Numbered from the stretch's first letter, positions 47,279-58,953 are shown. The stretch: 64,000 nt of DNA from Abelmoschus esculentus (GCA_035048815.1 JAUCBN010000023.1:20317501-20381500), one strand, 5' to 3'. The notes: generated by a model from the letters alone, not told the origin. Made by a program: numbers and translations.

Positions 47279-47869
47279 TCAACAATAATAAATTAAAAAA
47301 TTTATTTGATGGTGAACATATATAAAATTTCGAAATCTTAAGAAAAACACAATCATTAAATATTATAAAAACTTAAGAAATAATTTATAAAAATTAAGAA
47401 AATTAAGGTTAAATATATAAATTTTAAAAAAAATTAATATGGGCCCACACCCACCTTATGACAAGCATGCATCCGCCACTGTTAACCGGTCTAATAAAAT
47501 AGTTTATATTTTCAAGATAATATACCGAAAAATAAATTAGATTACACGCCTTAGAACAAGAAGCAAGAAGATGTCAAAACCATAATTATGAATTCATAAT
47601 CACATGTGAAATCATATTTTAATTACAAATATGTGCATGGAAGAGAACATTTTCAAGAAAAAAATCTAAATATTTTTGAAATTAAGACATGGTTCAAAGT
47701 GTCAACAAAGGTGTTCATCTGTCTCGTGTATGTCAAAACCGAGTTGAACAGTCTTTACTAATCCAGGTAGTCTGAACGAGAAGACAATCTAAAGATAGAA
47801 TATAGTAGTTGATGATGATGGAAAATTTAATTTTAGTACACAATTTTGTAACGAGTAACTAGCGGAGTC
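47279..47869. other. Intergenic sequence
   Basis: AT-rich, no gene recognised. Confidence 0.3.
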
Positions 47870-48045
47870 TGCATGAACCATCTAGTCTCATCGGTTGAAG
47901 AAACAATTGTTATTTTTAGAGGTCACGGGTTCGAACATCAATACTGTTAGCATAATGATTGAGCGATCAATATCTAATGGTTGAGAGTATATACTCTAGA
48001 ACAGATACTACTGTAATCGTTGCTCGTTAAGCTCACTAAAAAATC
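47870..48045 (+). mobile_element. tRNA-derived SINE, copy 4 (most complete)
   Basis: It has an A-box-like TAGTCTCATCGGTTGAAG (47883-47900), a B box GGGTTCGAAC (47927-47936) about 40 bp later, then a body with GATTGAGCGATCAATATC and a tail TACTGTAATCGTTGCTCG. The order and spacing fit a tRNA-derived SINE transcribed by RNA polymerase III. Confidence 0.75.
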
Positions 48046-48789
48046 ATCTTATTTTTAACTAAAAATAAAATTTAATAATACTATATAGAACTTAATATTA
48101 ATATAAATTAATAAATTTAATCAAAAATATAAAAAAAATGTATAAAATATTTTTAAAGTCTAAATTCTAAACTAACAATTCACAAATACACCAAATTAGT
48201 ATATAAAAATAAAATAATAATTCAAAAATTAATTATTATTATTTAAATTTATTTTTTGAAAGAAACAATTTTAAAGTAATTGCTAAAATCTATTTTTAAA
48301 AAATTATTTCTTGTGATTTTCTCTATTTCTTATTTGAATGAAAATTTGATTTTAATACATTTATCTATAATGCTAAAAGTCTTAATTTTAATTGATATAT
48401 AATTTGATATAAATTAAGTTGTAATCAGTACAAACTGATAAATCTAATTTATTACCAATACAGAGACCAATTTAATATTGTCATAACTTTATATATTTAA
48501 TAATAATTAACGATATATTACATATTATATTTACTAATATCAATTTAATAATATAATGGACTATAAATAGTAATTTTGTCGATTCAAAAGATTTTCCCAA
48601 CTCATGTCTTGCTTTCGTTTCCATATTTCTTCCGATTTCTTGCTTTTCTTTGCAAGCAAAAAGTTTTTGCATCCCTTATCGTCGGGGTTATAAGGGTTTG
48701 ATTAGAAATCGAATACAGTTGCTGTGGTTGGATTAAGTGAGATTTCTTCGCTAATCTTTCTTCCCTAAGAAACTGTCATTGTCAGTTCC
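48046..48789. other. Intergenic sequence
   Basis: AT-rich up to about 48590, then more even composition that leads into a duplicated leader-like segment. No gene is called. Confidence 0.3.
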
Positions 48790-49130
48790 TCGTGTAAGCA
48801 CACTCCCGACGTTAAAGTAGCCCGAATTTCAGGTAACTTTCATCTCCTAATTTTTTTAAAATCTTCTAAGTAGAGTTCATTTTTTCTAATTTAGGGTTAG
48901 TTTAGGGTTTCACGTTTTGGGTATAATGTTTATTTTCTGATGTTATTATAATTTCTTTCCCATGTTCTTCCGCAATCTTGATAAAAGTTACCATTGCTAG
49001 TTCCTCGTAAGCATTTGTTCCGACGTTAAAAGGAAGGCTGAATTTCAGGTAAGTTTCATCTCTTTATTTTTTTTGAAAATATTCTAAATAGAATTTAATT
49101 TTTCTGATTTAGGGTTTCACGTTTCTGATT
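48790..49130 (+). repeat. Duplicated leader-like segment with two splice-donor-like sites
   Basis: Segments at about 48780-48918 and 48988-49122 are diverged copies. Both run from AGTTCCTCG, through a CCGACGTTAAA block, to GAATTTCAG followed by GTAA (donor-like), then TTTCATCTC and AGGGTTTCACGTTT. They look like two copies of a 5' UTR exon with the start of its intron, but no coding exon follows on this strand. This is a relic or an unannotated non-coding transcript. Confidence 0.5.
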
Positions 49131-49309
49131 CAATATGGGTATAATGTTTGTTTTTTGCCTAGTGTTTCTATTTTAAAGTCATATTTGAAAGAGTTGCCAA
49201 GTAAATTAGAAATTTAGATGATATGCCATTACTTTGAAGTTCTTCTGCTCCTCATTAGTGAAATTGTTCCTTGAAAACCGTAACTTTGTAAGTGTATGTT
49301 CAATGAAGA

Positions 49310-49555
49310 AAATGAGATGATATGCCATCCTCTACCGTACATTTATACCATTTGTCTCTTCATTGTCAATATCATTGTCTTTATTTCTTTGTAATTAGTG
49401 TTCTTTTTGTCTTGACTAAATTGACTTATTTTTCACCCAATCCTCATAGGAACGATACCCACTCACCCTTTATTACTTTGTTCGATTGTGTATACTTGCA
49501 CATATTTTTACGTAATTTATAACACTACACAGCGCGGACCAAAGCTCCTTTTATT
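49310..49555 (-). repeat. Inverted copy of the 17068 repeat
   Basis: On the minus strand it starts TTTGGTCCGCGCTGTGTAGTG and follows 17068-17310 closely (AGTAATAAAGGGTGAGTGGG, then GGAACGATACC on the plus strand). The match ends near 49310. Only this first part of the repeat is present, directly against the tandem array. Confidence 0.75.
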
Positions 49556-50450
49556 TTGGTGATCCCGAGTAAGAATTTTTGTATTTACCTTTTTTATTAC
49601 GATTTTTGTAAGAAACTATGTATAATTTGTAATGATTTTTTGTATTTACAATAATTCTCATAATTTTGTAATAAATTAGATTTTCTCGTACGAAAATATA
49701 TTTGTACAAAAATGTTTATCTTAAGTTGAACTCCTTTTAATTTTAATAATCTCGGATAAGAATTTTGGTACCTTTCTTTTTTTTCTTACGTTTTCTATAA
49801 GAAAATATGTATAATAGTAATAATTTTTTTACCTACTGAAATTTCCATAGTTCTTATAATAAATTAGGTTTTTTCGTAGGAAAGTATATATGTATGTATA
49901 AAAATATTTACTCTCAGTCGAGATCCTTTTAGTTTTGGTGATCTCGGGTAAGAATTTCGATATCTACCTTTTTATGGTTTTGGTAAGAAACTATGTATAA
50001 TTTATAATAATTTTTGTATCTACTAAAATTCTCATAGTTCTATTAGGTTTTCTTATAAGAAAATATATATGTACATAAATGTTTATCTTAAGTTGATCTC
50101 TTTTAAGTTTTGGTAATCATGGGTAAGAATTTCGGTACCTATGTTTTTTTCTTAAAGTTTCTTTAAGCAACTATGTCTAATTTGTAATAATTTTGGTACC
50201 TGCTAAAATTCTCATCGTTCTTGTAATAAATTAATTTTTCTCGTACGAAATTTATATAGAGAGAAATTCTTGCATTAAATTGATCTCCATTTAGTTTTGG
50301 TGATCTCGGGTAATTTTAGTACGTATCTTCTTTTACGATTTTAGTAAGAAACTATGTATAATTTGTATCTACTAAAATTCTCATCATTCTTATAAAAAAT
50401 TATGTTTTTTGTAAGAAAACATGTATATACATAAATACTTACCTTAACAG
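49545..50450 (+). repeat. Tandem array, about 185-bp unit, five diverged copies
   Basis: Units starting CTCCTTTTA-like occur at 49545, 49731, 49923, 50098 and 50285, giving spacings of 186, 192, 175 and 187 bp. Each unit contains TTTTGGTGATCTCGGGTAAG, then TAAGAAACTATGTATAATTT, ATTCTCATAGTTCT and ATTAGGTTTTCT. The copies differ by many substitutions and small indels. After 50450 a further partial copy and a 113-bp local duplication (ending ATAAATACTTACCTTAACAG) precede a MITE. Confidence 0.85.
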
Positions 50451-50557
50451 GGGCAAAACTATGCATAATTTGTATCTACTAAAAAAGTCATCGTTCTTAT
50501 AAAAAAATTAGGTTTTATTGTAAGAAAAAAATGTATATACATAAATACTTACCTTAA

Positions 50558-50732
50558 CAGGGCGCAAGTAGAAAATTTTTATAAAGGGGTCAAAATATAT
50601 ATTTTAAAAATTTTTAAATTGGCAAGGGACTAAAATATAATTTTTTAAAATAAATCATTTTTTTATTTTTTTTACTCTATGTAGTATACGAAAATTATAA
50701 TTAACGGGACCGGACCCTATATTCCGCCCCTG
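50558..50732. mobile_element. Small hAT-type MITE with 8-bp target duplication
   Basis: A 175-bp element begins CAGGGCGCAAG and ends TTCCGCCCCTG, with inverted ends of about 8-9 bp. Perfect 8-bp flanks TACCTTAA lie at 50550-50557 and 50733-50740. It sits between the tandem array and the 3' end of the SOSEKI gene. Confidence 0.85.
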
Positions 50733-50809
50733 TACCTTAAAGGTTTCATCCTAGAATCATCCTGATAATTGAATTGAATTAACCATCCTAAAATGTGAAC
50801 TTTTAATTC

Positions 50810-51177
50810 TGTTTATTATTTAAAGTTCCGGAGCTTCAATCTCCATGGAAAACACAACTTTCCTACCATGTGATCCGAAGACCAAAGCAAATGATCCTCT
50901 CAAGGATAAAATTCCATTTCCCATGTTTCAAAGTCAAAAGAGCTACTAGAGGTTAGTGCCAACCAACACATTGAAATTGAAACCAGAGCTACCACAAAAA
51001 TCAAGGACACAGAATTTACCAACTCTCTGTTCCCTCTCCTCGTGCAGACTTCACCGTGCCGTGGCTGCCAATGTTTCTCCAGTCTCGGTAACTTGTTTTC
51101 CTCTGTTTTGTTATGAAACTACAAACTAAAAAAATCCACATAGCTATGCTCCCGAATCACCAATGCACAATGATGAT
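50810..51177 (-). other. Probable 3' UTR of the SOSEKI gene
   Basis: This stretch follows the SOSEKI stop codon on the minus strand and has the even composition of a UTR. An AATAAA signal lies near its end (about 50812). Short plus-strand frames here are not genes. Confidence 0.5.
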
Positions 51178-53502
51178 CTACACATCATGCCTTTTACTTC
51201 CATTATCGCAGCAGATATCGCCGTTTCGAATGCATTCTTTCTTCACCGGCACAGTCTTACACTTCCTTGGCATGCACTTGGAACGAACTCTATCTATCTC
51301 TTTTTCTGCCAACTGCAACTGCGAGTTCCTGATGATTCAAAGTTTCCTGATTAATATGATCTCCATTTAATATGATCTATCATTAAATGGACAGTTAGCT
51401 AACGGAAGAAAAGGCAAGAAAAGAAGTAAAGAGATATAATTTTTTACAAAGATATATAGTTAATAAATAATTTTTTAGTATAAAAATTATATATATTAAT
51501 GTCAAGTTTACGAAAATCATTTTTTAAAAAAGAAAGAGCATGGATTTCTCGTTTTTATACTACATATCCGAAAAATTATATCATGGATAAATTTCATCAC
51601 GTCATCTATGAGACAAACTATTAAAAAATATATATCTCATTATCTTTTTTCATATCATATTTTTCTAAGTGAATCTTCGCTCATATTTACTGTTAATTTA
51701 CTTAAAAAAATATGACATGAATCTCCGCATATTCTATTTTGGTTTTAATTTTAACATCAAGAAATAAAGTGATTTCTAAAATTAAAATCAAAAAGAATTT
51801 TCATAATTTAATAGTAATAAGAGTTGAGTTTTTCATTATAATTTTATTATACCAATAATTATATATTGTGACGGACTCTAATCTTGGTTAACAGAAAAGA
51901 ATACTGTAAATTCATATAAGAAAAAAAATGCTTAACAAAGTTACCTATCAGCATTGTAGGAAGAAGATCTCTTCAAGGAAGGAATTGCCACTTTCTTGGT
52001 TTCAATCAAGCTTCCACTGAAGTATTCTTTATCTTCCAATCTTACCCTTGACAACCTCACAGCTTCTTTTCCCACATGGCTACAGTCCCCTGCTCCACGA
52101 GGTAGACTTGATTTATAGTGCCCAATCAAAGAGAAACCTTGAGCCCTCTCCGAGCTCGGTCCACAATCCTTGATCGAGATCGAACCGCAGGAGATCAACT
52201 GGATCAGAACAGACGACGCCTTCATTCTACCGCTCTGAGAACCCTCGACCGTTCGATTCAAGTTATCTTCGATACCACCACCAGTGCATAACTTCAGCCG
52301 TCCACCAGCTTTCATCAATGATCCCAATGTCTCCGGACTCGAATCCGACGGTGGAGGTGATATCTCTTCCCTGTTCAGCTCCGAAGTCGGGTTCTGTTCC
52401 AACTCTTGACTTTCACTTGTCAGCTCCTCAATCTCCGTTTGCTTAGCCATCGGTTTTCGCCTTCTCTTATCATCAGTTTGAGTCGACGCATCAGCAGCAA
52501 GTCCCCGAGCTGACTCGGAACTTGACTCGGCCTTATAAACTCTGTATTCGTGGAGATCAATGGAACTCCACGACTGATTCCTCCTCCGTCTGATTGACGG
52601 GAAATCACGATCATTGTCGGATTGTTGACCGTCCGAGGGTTTCGTTAGTCGAAAAGAAGATGACTTTACTTGGAGGGATTGAGTGTTGATCGAATGGTCC
52701 AGAATCTCCGATCCTTTGAGAACGTATTCTCGGCCATGAGATGGATAGATAAAATCATTCTCTGCTAAGTCGTGCCAAACGAAGCCGTTTTTGTAAGTCC
52801 TGCATCAAGGAAAACCAATACGATGTATTAAATATCAACGGTGAAGGGGAAGTGATAATCTTATCAAACGGTTGGAAATGAAGAAGCGTGTTACCGTTTA
52901 CAAGACCAAGAGTACAGGCTAGCCATGCCTTTTCCCCGAAGGAGGTTTAGCCGGTTGATTACATCTGAAGACGGAAAGAAAGATATAATTTTAATATCAA
53001 ATGGAACTTCTTTTTCTCAGCATCCAAACAAAGAGATTACGTCTTTTTACATTTTCTTCTTTACGAGAAAACAGAAAGTTGGCTTTTTGTCAGCTATGGA
53101 ATTGAAGGCATTTCTTGGGTACGTAAAATTCAAAATTTGGGCTCTTAACCTTTCTTACAAGTTACAAACAGAAACGGAGAATTCTGGGAAAGGGAAAAAG
53201 AGAACGTTTTCCAGAATTTGATGTTCTTTTCCATGAGGAAAAAAAAGAAACCAGAAAGGAAACCAAGTCCATGTACCTTTGAGATAAAGCCCGTGATTAG
53301 AAGAGAGAGGAACCTCCATGAAATGAGGGTGTTGAAGCTGGCCATTTCTAGACAAATAGTAAACAACCGAAGCTTTCCTCTGAGCATTGCAAGACTTGGG
53401 TTCCATCCAGATTTTATTCCTTTCGGGGCTGATTTCTCTGTCTTTCCATTTCCTTGAAACAACCCCAAACTCTGTTGTTTTATCTCTGGGACTCACAGCC
53501 AT
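51178..53502 (-). CDS. SOK: SOSEKI (DUF966) polarity protein
   Basis: SOSEKI proteins polymerise through an N-terminal DIX-like domain and mark cell corners or edges in plant polarity. Four exons join in frame: 53502-53277, 52964-52895, 52799-51945 and 51328-51178, giving 433 residues. The DIX-like domain (about 44-130) shows VVYYLSRNGQLQHPHFMEVP and DVINRLNLLRGKGMASLYSW, then NGFVWHDLAENDFIYPSHG. After a disordered middle come RNQSWSSIDLHEYRVYKAES and ADASTQTDDKRRR, both typical of the family. The conserved C-terminus (EKEIDRVRSKCMPRK) lies in the last exon after a 616-bp intron. Reading straight on from exon 3 would give a false stop at 51943. I start at MAVSPRDK; the frame stays open upstream but looks like leader. 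The last intron carries a MITE. Confidence 0.9.
51568..51725. mobile_element. MITE fragment in the last SOSEKI intron
   Basis: It begins CGAAAAATTATATCATGG and has inner halves CATATCATATTTTTCTAAGTG and AAATATGACATGAATC, the same pattern as 11695-11905 and 32355-32556. It enlarges the intron 51329-51944 but leaves both splice sites intact. Confidence 0.55.
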
Positions 53503-54139
53503 TACGCTTTCCCTATCTGCTAAACCGAACAACAGAAGCAACAAAGATGTTGAAGGAGAGAGTGCAAAGAAGAGAGAGAGAGAGGAATGAAAGTGATGTT
53601 TAGCAGGGCAAAATGGGTGGATTTGGATTTTCTCGTAAAGTGAAGAATGTGAAACAGTAGAAGACAAGAGTTGGAAATGAGACTCCTGCAGACAACAGTA
53701 AATAAATAAGAAAGGTGCTTTTTGATTTCAGTTCTTGGCTTCTTGCCGTTGCAGTACCAACTGGCGTTGACAGTCAAAATTCTAATTTATTTGGAAATAA
53801 TTTAAAAAATACAAACTCTAAGAATTAAAAAGCAGTTTTTAAGCCATGAATAATTTTTAAGTGATAATTTTCTTTAAAAGGAGCGTATAAAACGAAAAAT
53901 TATATATTGTCTGATTTATTATATAATGATAATTTTATTTTATTATATTTATTTATTTTATTATTATTTTTAAAATTATTTTTTTTAATTAATGAATCTT
54001 TGTTATATTTTTGTATGTTATTTAAAAATATTTTTTAAAATTAAATTTATAACATAAATGATTAGTGGCGGAATAGATGGTTTTCATTTATTAGAGATCA
54101 CGGATGATGTGACAATATTTTTTTTTAAAAAAATATGTA
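53503..54139. other. SOSEKI 5' region and intergenic sequence
   Basis: 53503-53760 is probably the 5' leader and promoter of the minus-strand SOSEKI gene, with a CT-rich stretch (TCTCTCTCTCT on the minus strand near 53575). The remainder is AT-rich without a recognised feature. Confidence 0.4.
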
Positions 54140-54340
54140 TGTACAAAAATACTTACCCTAAGTTAAACTCATTTCAGTTTTAGTGATCTCTGGTAAAAAA
54201 TTTTGCATCTACCTTTTTTATTACGATTTTTGTAAGAAACTTTGTATAATTTGTAATGATTTTTTAAATTTTCTAAAATTCTCATAATTTTGTAATAAAT
54301 TAGGTTTTTTCATACAAAAATATGTTTGTATAGAAATGTT
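54140..54340 (+). repeat. Orphan monomer of the 185-bp tandem repeat
   Basis: One copy of the unit of the 49545-50450 array, with TTTTAGTGATCTCTGGTAA, TAAGAAACTTTGTATAATTT and ATTAGGTTTTTTCATAC in the same order. It ends directly at the SINE copy at 54341. Confidence 0.75.
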
Positions 54341-54480
54341 AAAGAAATGATTGTTATTTTTAAGAGTTACGGATTCAAACATTAGTAGTACCAGTATAGC
54401 GATCGAGCGACAAGTGTCCAATGGTTGAGAATAACTAGTACATATACTATTGTAATCACTGTAACTAAATAAAAAATTAT
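54341..54480 (+). mobile_element. tRNA-derived SINE, copy 5, 5'-truncated
   Basis: It starts inside the tRNA-related head (AAAGAAATGATTGTTATTTT) and has a worn B box (TACGGATTCAAAC) and the tail TATTGTAATCACTGTAACTA. The A box is missing. Confidence 0.65.
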
Positions 54481-56090
54481 GATATTAAATAGCATTATAA
54501 AAAAATCAAATGATTGTTTGTTAAATAGTGTACAAATTATATATCGTTAGATAGTTGTTTGATTTATGTTTTTGAGTGAAGTAGATATTTAACGTTTTTT
54601 GTGATTAAATATATCATCGTGATAGATATTAAAAAATCATCATCCAATCAGAATAAGATATATGATTTATTTTTTTATAATTTTAATTTTTAAATCTCTT
54701 TAAAAATCTTAAAGTTTTAATTTCTTTTAATAAAACTCACAAATTATATCTCTCACGATTAGGGAAGGAACTAAAAATTTATTATAGAGTGAACGAAAAT
54801 ATATATTTTAATTTTTTTATTAGAGGAACCAATTTTTTTTTTTTTAAAATTATATATTTTAATTTTTTTTATCACTACTTAATATATAGAAATAACGATT
54901 GGTGGGGATCGGACATCCTTTTTCTCTTAAGTTTCGTTTATATTCACAATCTGACATTTCTCACAAGCTGGTGATTCATTGTTCATAGCCCAAAGCGTCA
55001 AGTATTTCACCATTCAAAATATGTCATCCTCTATTTATCTATGAGAATCTAGTGTCTTTTTTCTTCATTGTTAATGTTTGTTGATGGTATAATAAATTAA
55101 TGATTCATTTGTTATTTTTTATCGATTTTTGATGATGAGATTATAAGATTTTTAATAGTGGGAGTTTGAGAAAGATAATGATGGATGATGATGGTTGAAT
55201 TGATGGTCGAAGTAAAAGAGTTCAAAGATTTAGAGTTTAAATTTAAATTTTTAGAAGAATTAATTGTTAGATTAATTATTAATATTAATATTTTTATTTT
55301 TTATTTTCATTTTCAGACTTCTATTTTAAAAAATATAAACCATGTTACATGTTTATATTTTATTGGATAACACGAAAAAAATAGTATCCGTCGCGGATTA
55401 ATGAACTTGTACCAGAATTAGGAAGTTGAGGTTGTTTTTTCATGGCATTTTTTTATGGCATGATAGTAGTTTTATGGGAAAATCCATAAATATTATGATC
55501 TATTTTTATTCTTAAAATATGGTTACAAGTTAAATTATTTTCCAAAAATATAATTATTTTTACAATATCTATAAAGACGAAATCAGTAGAGTCCATTTAT
55601 GAACAATACTTTTATTTTTTTTTTGAATTAAAAAATTAAAATTGACACCTTAAGAGTTCGATTTTTTACAATAAATAAATTACAATCGATACCAACAAAA
55701 TTTAGCTTCAATTATTTGATTTAAAATATTAAAACACTATTTATAATCAAATTCCTATAATCTGAATTTTTTAATACTATAGCATTTGCTATATTTTAGA
55801 AATTAAAATAAAAAAATATCATATTTCAATAAAAAAATAAACTATATTTATGGAAAATTTTGGTAGTTTTTTGTAGTAGGTAAATATCAAAAATAAAATT
55901 AAGATGGACGGGAAACCGGTTTTACCGGTATGGAGAGCTGTCGAAGCGTTCCTCCAACCATAAGCATACAACCGAATGACCCGGTAAAAATGGTTAAAAA
56001 CGAGTAAAAAAATATTTCTCTGAACGTTTTAAATTTCAATACGGTAATCAATTTTCATCTGCCACTTTATTTTCTTTTTCTTTTGGAATC
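54481..56090. other. AT-rich intergenic sequence upstream of actin
   Basis: 54755-54915 resembles a worn CAGGGGC-type MITE. No gene is seen. The segment near 55905-56090 is probably the distal actin promoter and contains the palindromic ACCGGTTTTACCGGT stretch. Confidence 0.35.
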
Positions 56091-56703
56091 CAAAGGCCAG
56101 GCATCTCAGATCATCTTCTCTGTTTTTTCCAATTTTCCTTTTGCTTCAGGTGAATTCTCTTTGCTTCTGTTTGGTTACCGAGAAAGTATAGGAAACAAAT
56201 AATGTAGACAAGAAGCGATTGGTTCAGGTTCCGGTTTTATTGTGAGTATACTTGATTGTTTTTTAATCTGATTTTGAGTCGCATTGCGATAATTTTGTAG
56301 GACTTGTATGGAACCAATCTCATTTTAGTTAGTTTAGTGGTTTCTTTATGTAATCTTTAGATAATTTGTGATTCTTTAGCGTCTAGTGACTTGGTATATG
56401 TTTTGTCTTATCCTATTTCTGATTTATTTAGAAGTGAAAAGGATTGGAAATGTGATAATTTATGATTATATGAAGGGATTTTCTTTCTGATTAAATCATA
56501 GTACTTTTCTTTTTTGAATAATTTGTTTGTGATGGATTACTTGATTATGGACTAAAACAGTCATAAATATGGAGATTCATTGGCGTTTATACTTATATCA
56601 TCTCTCATAATTGATTGAGATCATGCTTGTTGAATTGTGAATTACTTCCTTTATTGTTGTGATGTTGATCTAGTTCAGATGTTATTTCAGCTGGTGATAC
56701 AAT
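56091..56703 (+). promoter_or_regulatory. Actin 5' leader with leader intron
   Basis: The acceptor TTATTTCAG at 56690 precedes 13 bases and the start codon, the arrangement common to plant actin genes. The donor is either at 56150 (TTCAG followed by GTGAAT) or at 56242 (ATT followed by GTGAGT). The intron is T-rich, as leader introns that enhance expression usually are. Confidence 0.6.
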
Positions 56704-57133
56704 ATGGCAGATGGTGAGGATATTCAACCACTTGTCTGCGATAATGGAACTGGAATGGTCAAGGTATCAGTGTACTCTTAAGGTTTTGTCTTTAGATTTA
56801 TATATGATTTTCCCCCCTAATGATTCATTTTACACTTTATAGGCTGGATTTGCCGGTGATGATGCTCCAAGGGCAGTCTTCCCTAGCATTGTGGGTCGTC
56901 CACGTCACACTGGAGTGATGGTTGGAATGGGACAGAAAGATGCATATGTTGGGGATGAGGCTCAGTCCAAGCGTGGTATTCTGACTCTTAAGTACCCTAT
57001 TGAACACGGCATAGTTAACAACTGGGATGATATGGAAAAGATTTGGCATCATACCTTCTACAATGAACTTCGTGTGGCTCCTGAAGAACACCCAATTCTT
57101 CTCACTGAGGCACCTCTCAATCCTAAAGCCAAT

Positions 57134-57171
<38 letters not shown>

Positions 57172-58357
57172 TGCTCCGGCAATGTATGTTGCTATCCAGG
57201 CTGTTCTGTCACTCTATGCCAGTGGTCGTACAACTGGTAAGCAAATGACTACTCATGATCTCATGGATAAAATTTTAGCTAACTACCTCGAAGTCATATT
57301 TACACTTTGATTTGTTTTTAGATTAGTAAGTGAACATTTAAGTGACCTCAAAGTGGTTGCTATTTCTCCCCCATTGTCTTGTATTATCCATGTTGTTTTG
57401 ATTTAATGATGTACAAAGTCTTACTGATCTAGTTACTAAAATTTATGGTTTGAACTCTGCTTATTTTTCACGTGCCAACTGTTCTCTATGATATTTTATG
57501 TAGGTATTGTTCTGGACTCTGGAGATGGTGTGAGCCATACTGTTCCTATTTATGAAGGATATGCGCTCCCACATGCCATCCTCCGTTTGGACCTGGCAGG
57601 TCGTGACCTTACTGATGCCCTGATGAAAATCTTGACCGAGCGTGGTTATTCATTCACAACTACTGCAGAGCGTGAAATTGTGAGGGACATAAAAGAGAAG
57701 CTGGCTTATATTGCACTTGACTTTGAGCAAGAGCTCGAAACTTCCAAAACTAGTTCTAGCATCGAAAAGAACTACGAGTTGCCTGATGGTCAGGTGATCA
57801 CCATTGGAGCTGAGCGTTTCCGTTGCCCAGAAGTCCTTTTCCAGCCTTCCATGATAGGGATGGAAGCTGCTGGCATCCACGAAACCACATACAATTCTAT
57901 CATGAAGTGCGACGTAGATATCAGGAAGGATTTGTATGGAAACATTGTTCTCAGCGGTGGAACTACCATGTTCCCGGGAATTGCAGACAGAATGAGCAAA
58001 GAAATCACTGCCTTGGCTCCAAGCAGCATGAAAATTAAGGTGGTGGCTCCACCTGAAAGGAAATACAGTGTCTGGATTGGAGGCTCCATCTTAGCATCTC
58101 TCAGTACTTTCCAGCAGGTATTTTCTAACTCAAAATGCTGACTGCGTGTGGTTGCTGTTACTGACAAATTGATATTCATTTCACATAGCAGAATCTATGT
58201 TCTTACCAGTCATTGACATTTTCATTCTCATTTCTCATCTTCGCTCTAGCATATGCTTCATCTGCATTTATGTATTGTGATTGGAGTGCAGATGTGGATT
58301 GCTAAGGCAGAGTACGACGAATCCGGCCCATCTATTGTGCACAGGAAGTGCTTCTGA
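56704..58357 (+). CDS. ACT: Actin
   Basis: Actin polymerises into filaments for cell shape, transport and growth. Four coding exons (56704-56763, 56843-57236, 57504-58117, 58292-58357) join to 377 residues, the standard plant length. The intron positions (after MADGEDIQPLVCDNGTGMVK, at Gly in SGRTTG, and before MWIAK) are those of plant actins. The nucleotide-binding signatures (VCDNGTGMVKAGFAGDDAP, VLDSGDGVSH, VLSGGTTMFPG) and the C-terminus SIVHRKCF are complete. Phase and stops are consistent, so the gene is likely active. I cannot tell which isotype it is. Confidence 0.97.
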
Positions 58358-58953
58358 GTCTTCAAGAACTGCAAGAAAGACATTGTCTTGTTTTTTCGCA
58401 AAACGATTTCATCTCTCAAGATTTTGATCTATTTTTCTCTTAAAATATCTGGATCCTTTTCTTTTCTCCTTATTTTTCTTAATGTTCGTATTATTGAAAC
58501 AATGTGAGACGATGGATATAATGATAAGGTTCAAATTGGTTGATTTTATTTTCTCCTTAAAGCAGTTCTTTATCATTGAATACCCTGTCAAGTCTCAAAC
58601 TTTTTCATGTCCCTGTATCTTGTTACTTTTAAAGCATTTTCTCTCAAAAGAAACCGGATAACCTGCTACAATCAAAAAATTTAGAAATTTGCTTCATAAA
58701 CGAAGCATATTTTGTTGAGCTTAAGCTGTTCGGGAACTCGAATCTTGATTCCAAATTTGGTTTAAGCCAGAACGAATTTCACTTTTAAAACTCGAAATTT
58801 GGTTCAAATAAAAAAAATTGAACTTGCTCAGTTAAAGCCATATAGTGAACTCAGATGAAAATGTGATGAATAAAGAAAGGATTAAAAACTATGATAGAAA
58901 TAAATTTCCAAAACATAAGAAATTTGAGAAATTTCATTAAAAAAACTTGCGTA
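58358..58953. other. Actin 3' UTR and intergenic sequence
   Basis: The first 250 bp are probably the actin 3' UTR. No gene is seen after it. Confidence 0.4.

Noticed and set aside
50845..50949. A 34-codon plus-strand frame with a reasonable start
   Set aside because: It lies in the 3' UTR of the minus-strand SOSEKI gene, has no family signs, and the composition fits a UTR.
51113..51370. Two overlapping plus-strand frames of 63 and 85 codons
   Set aside because: They are the opposite strand of the last SOSEKI exon, which has the conserved C-terminal motif.
52420..52614. 64-codon minus-strand frame in the SOSEKI region
   Set aside because: It is out of phase with exon 3, which is open through the same bases and encodes the family motifs.
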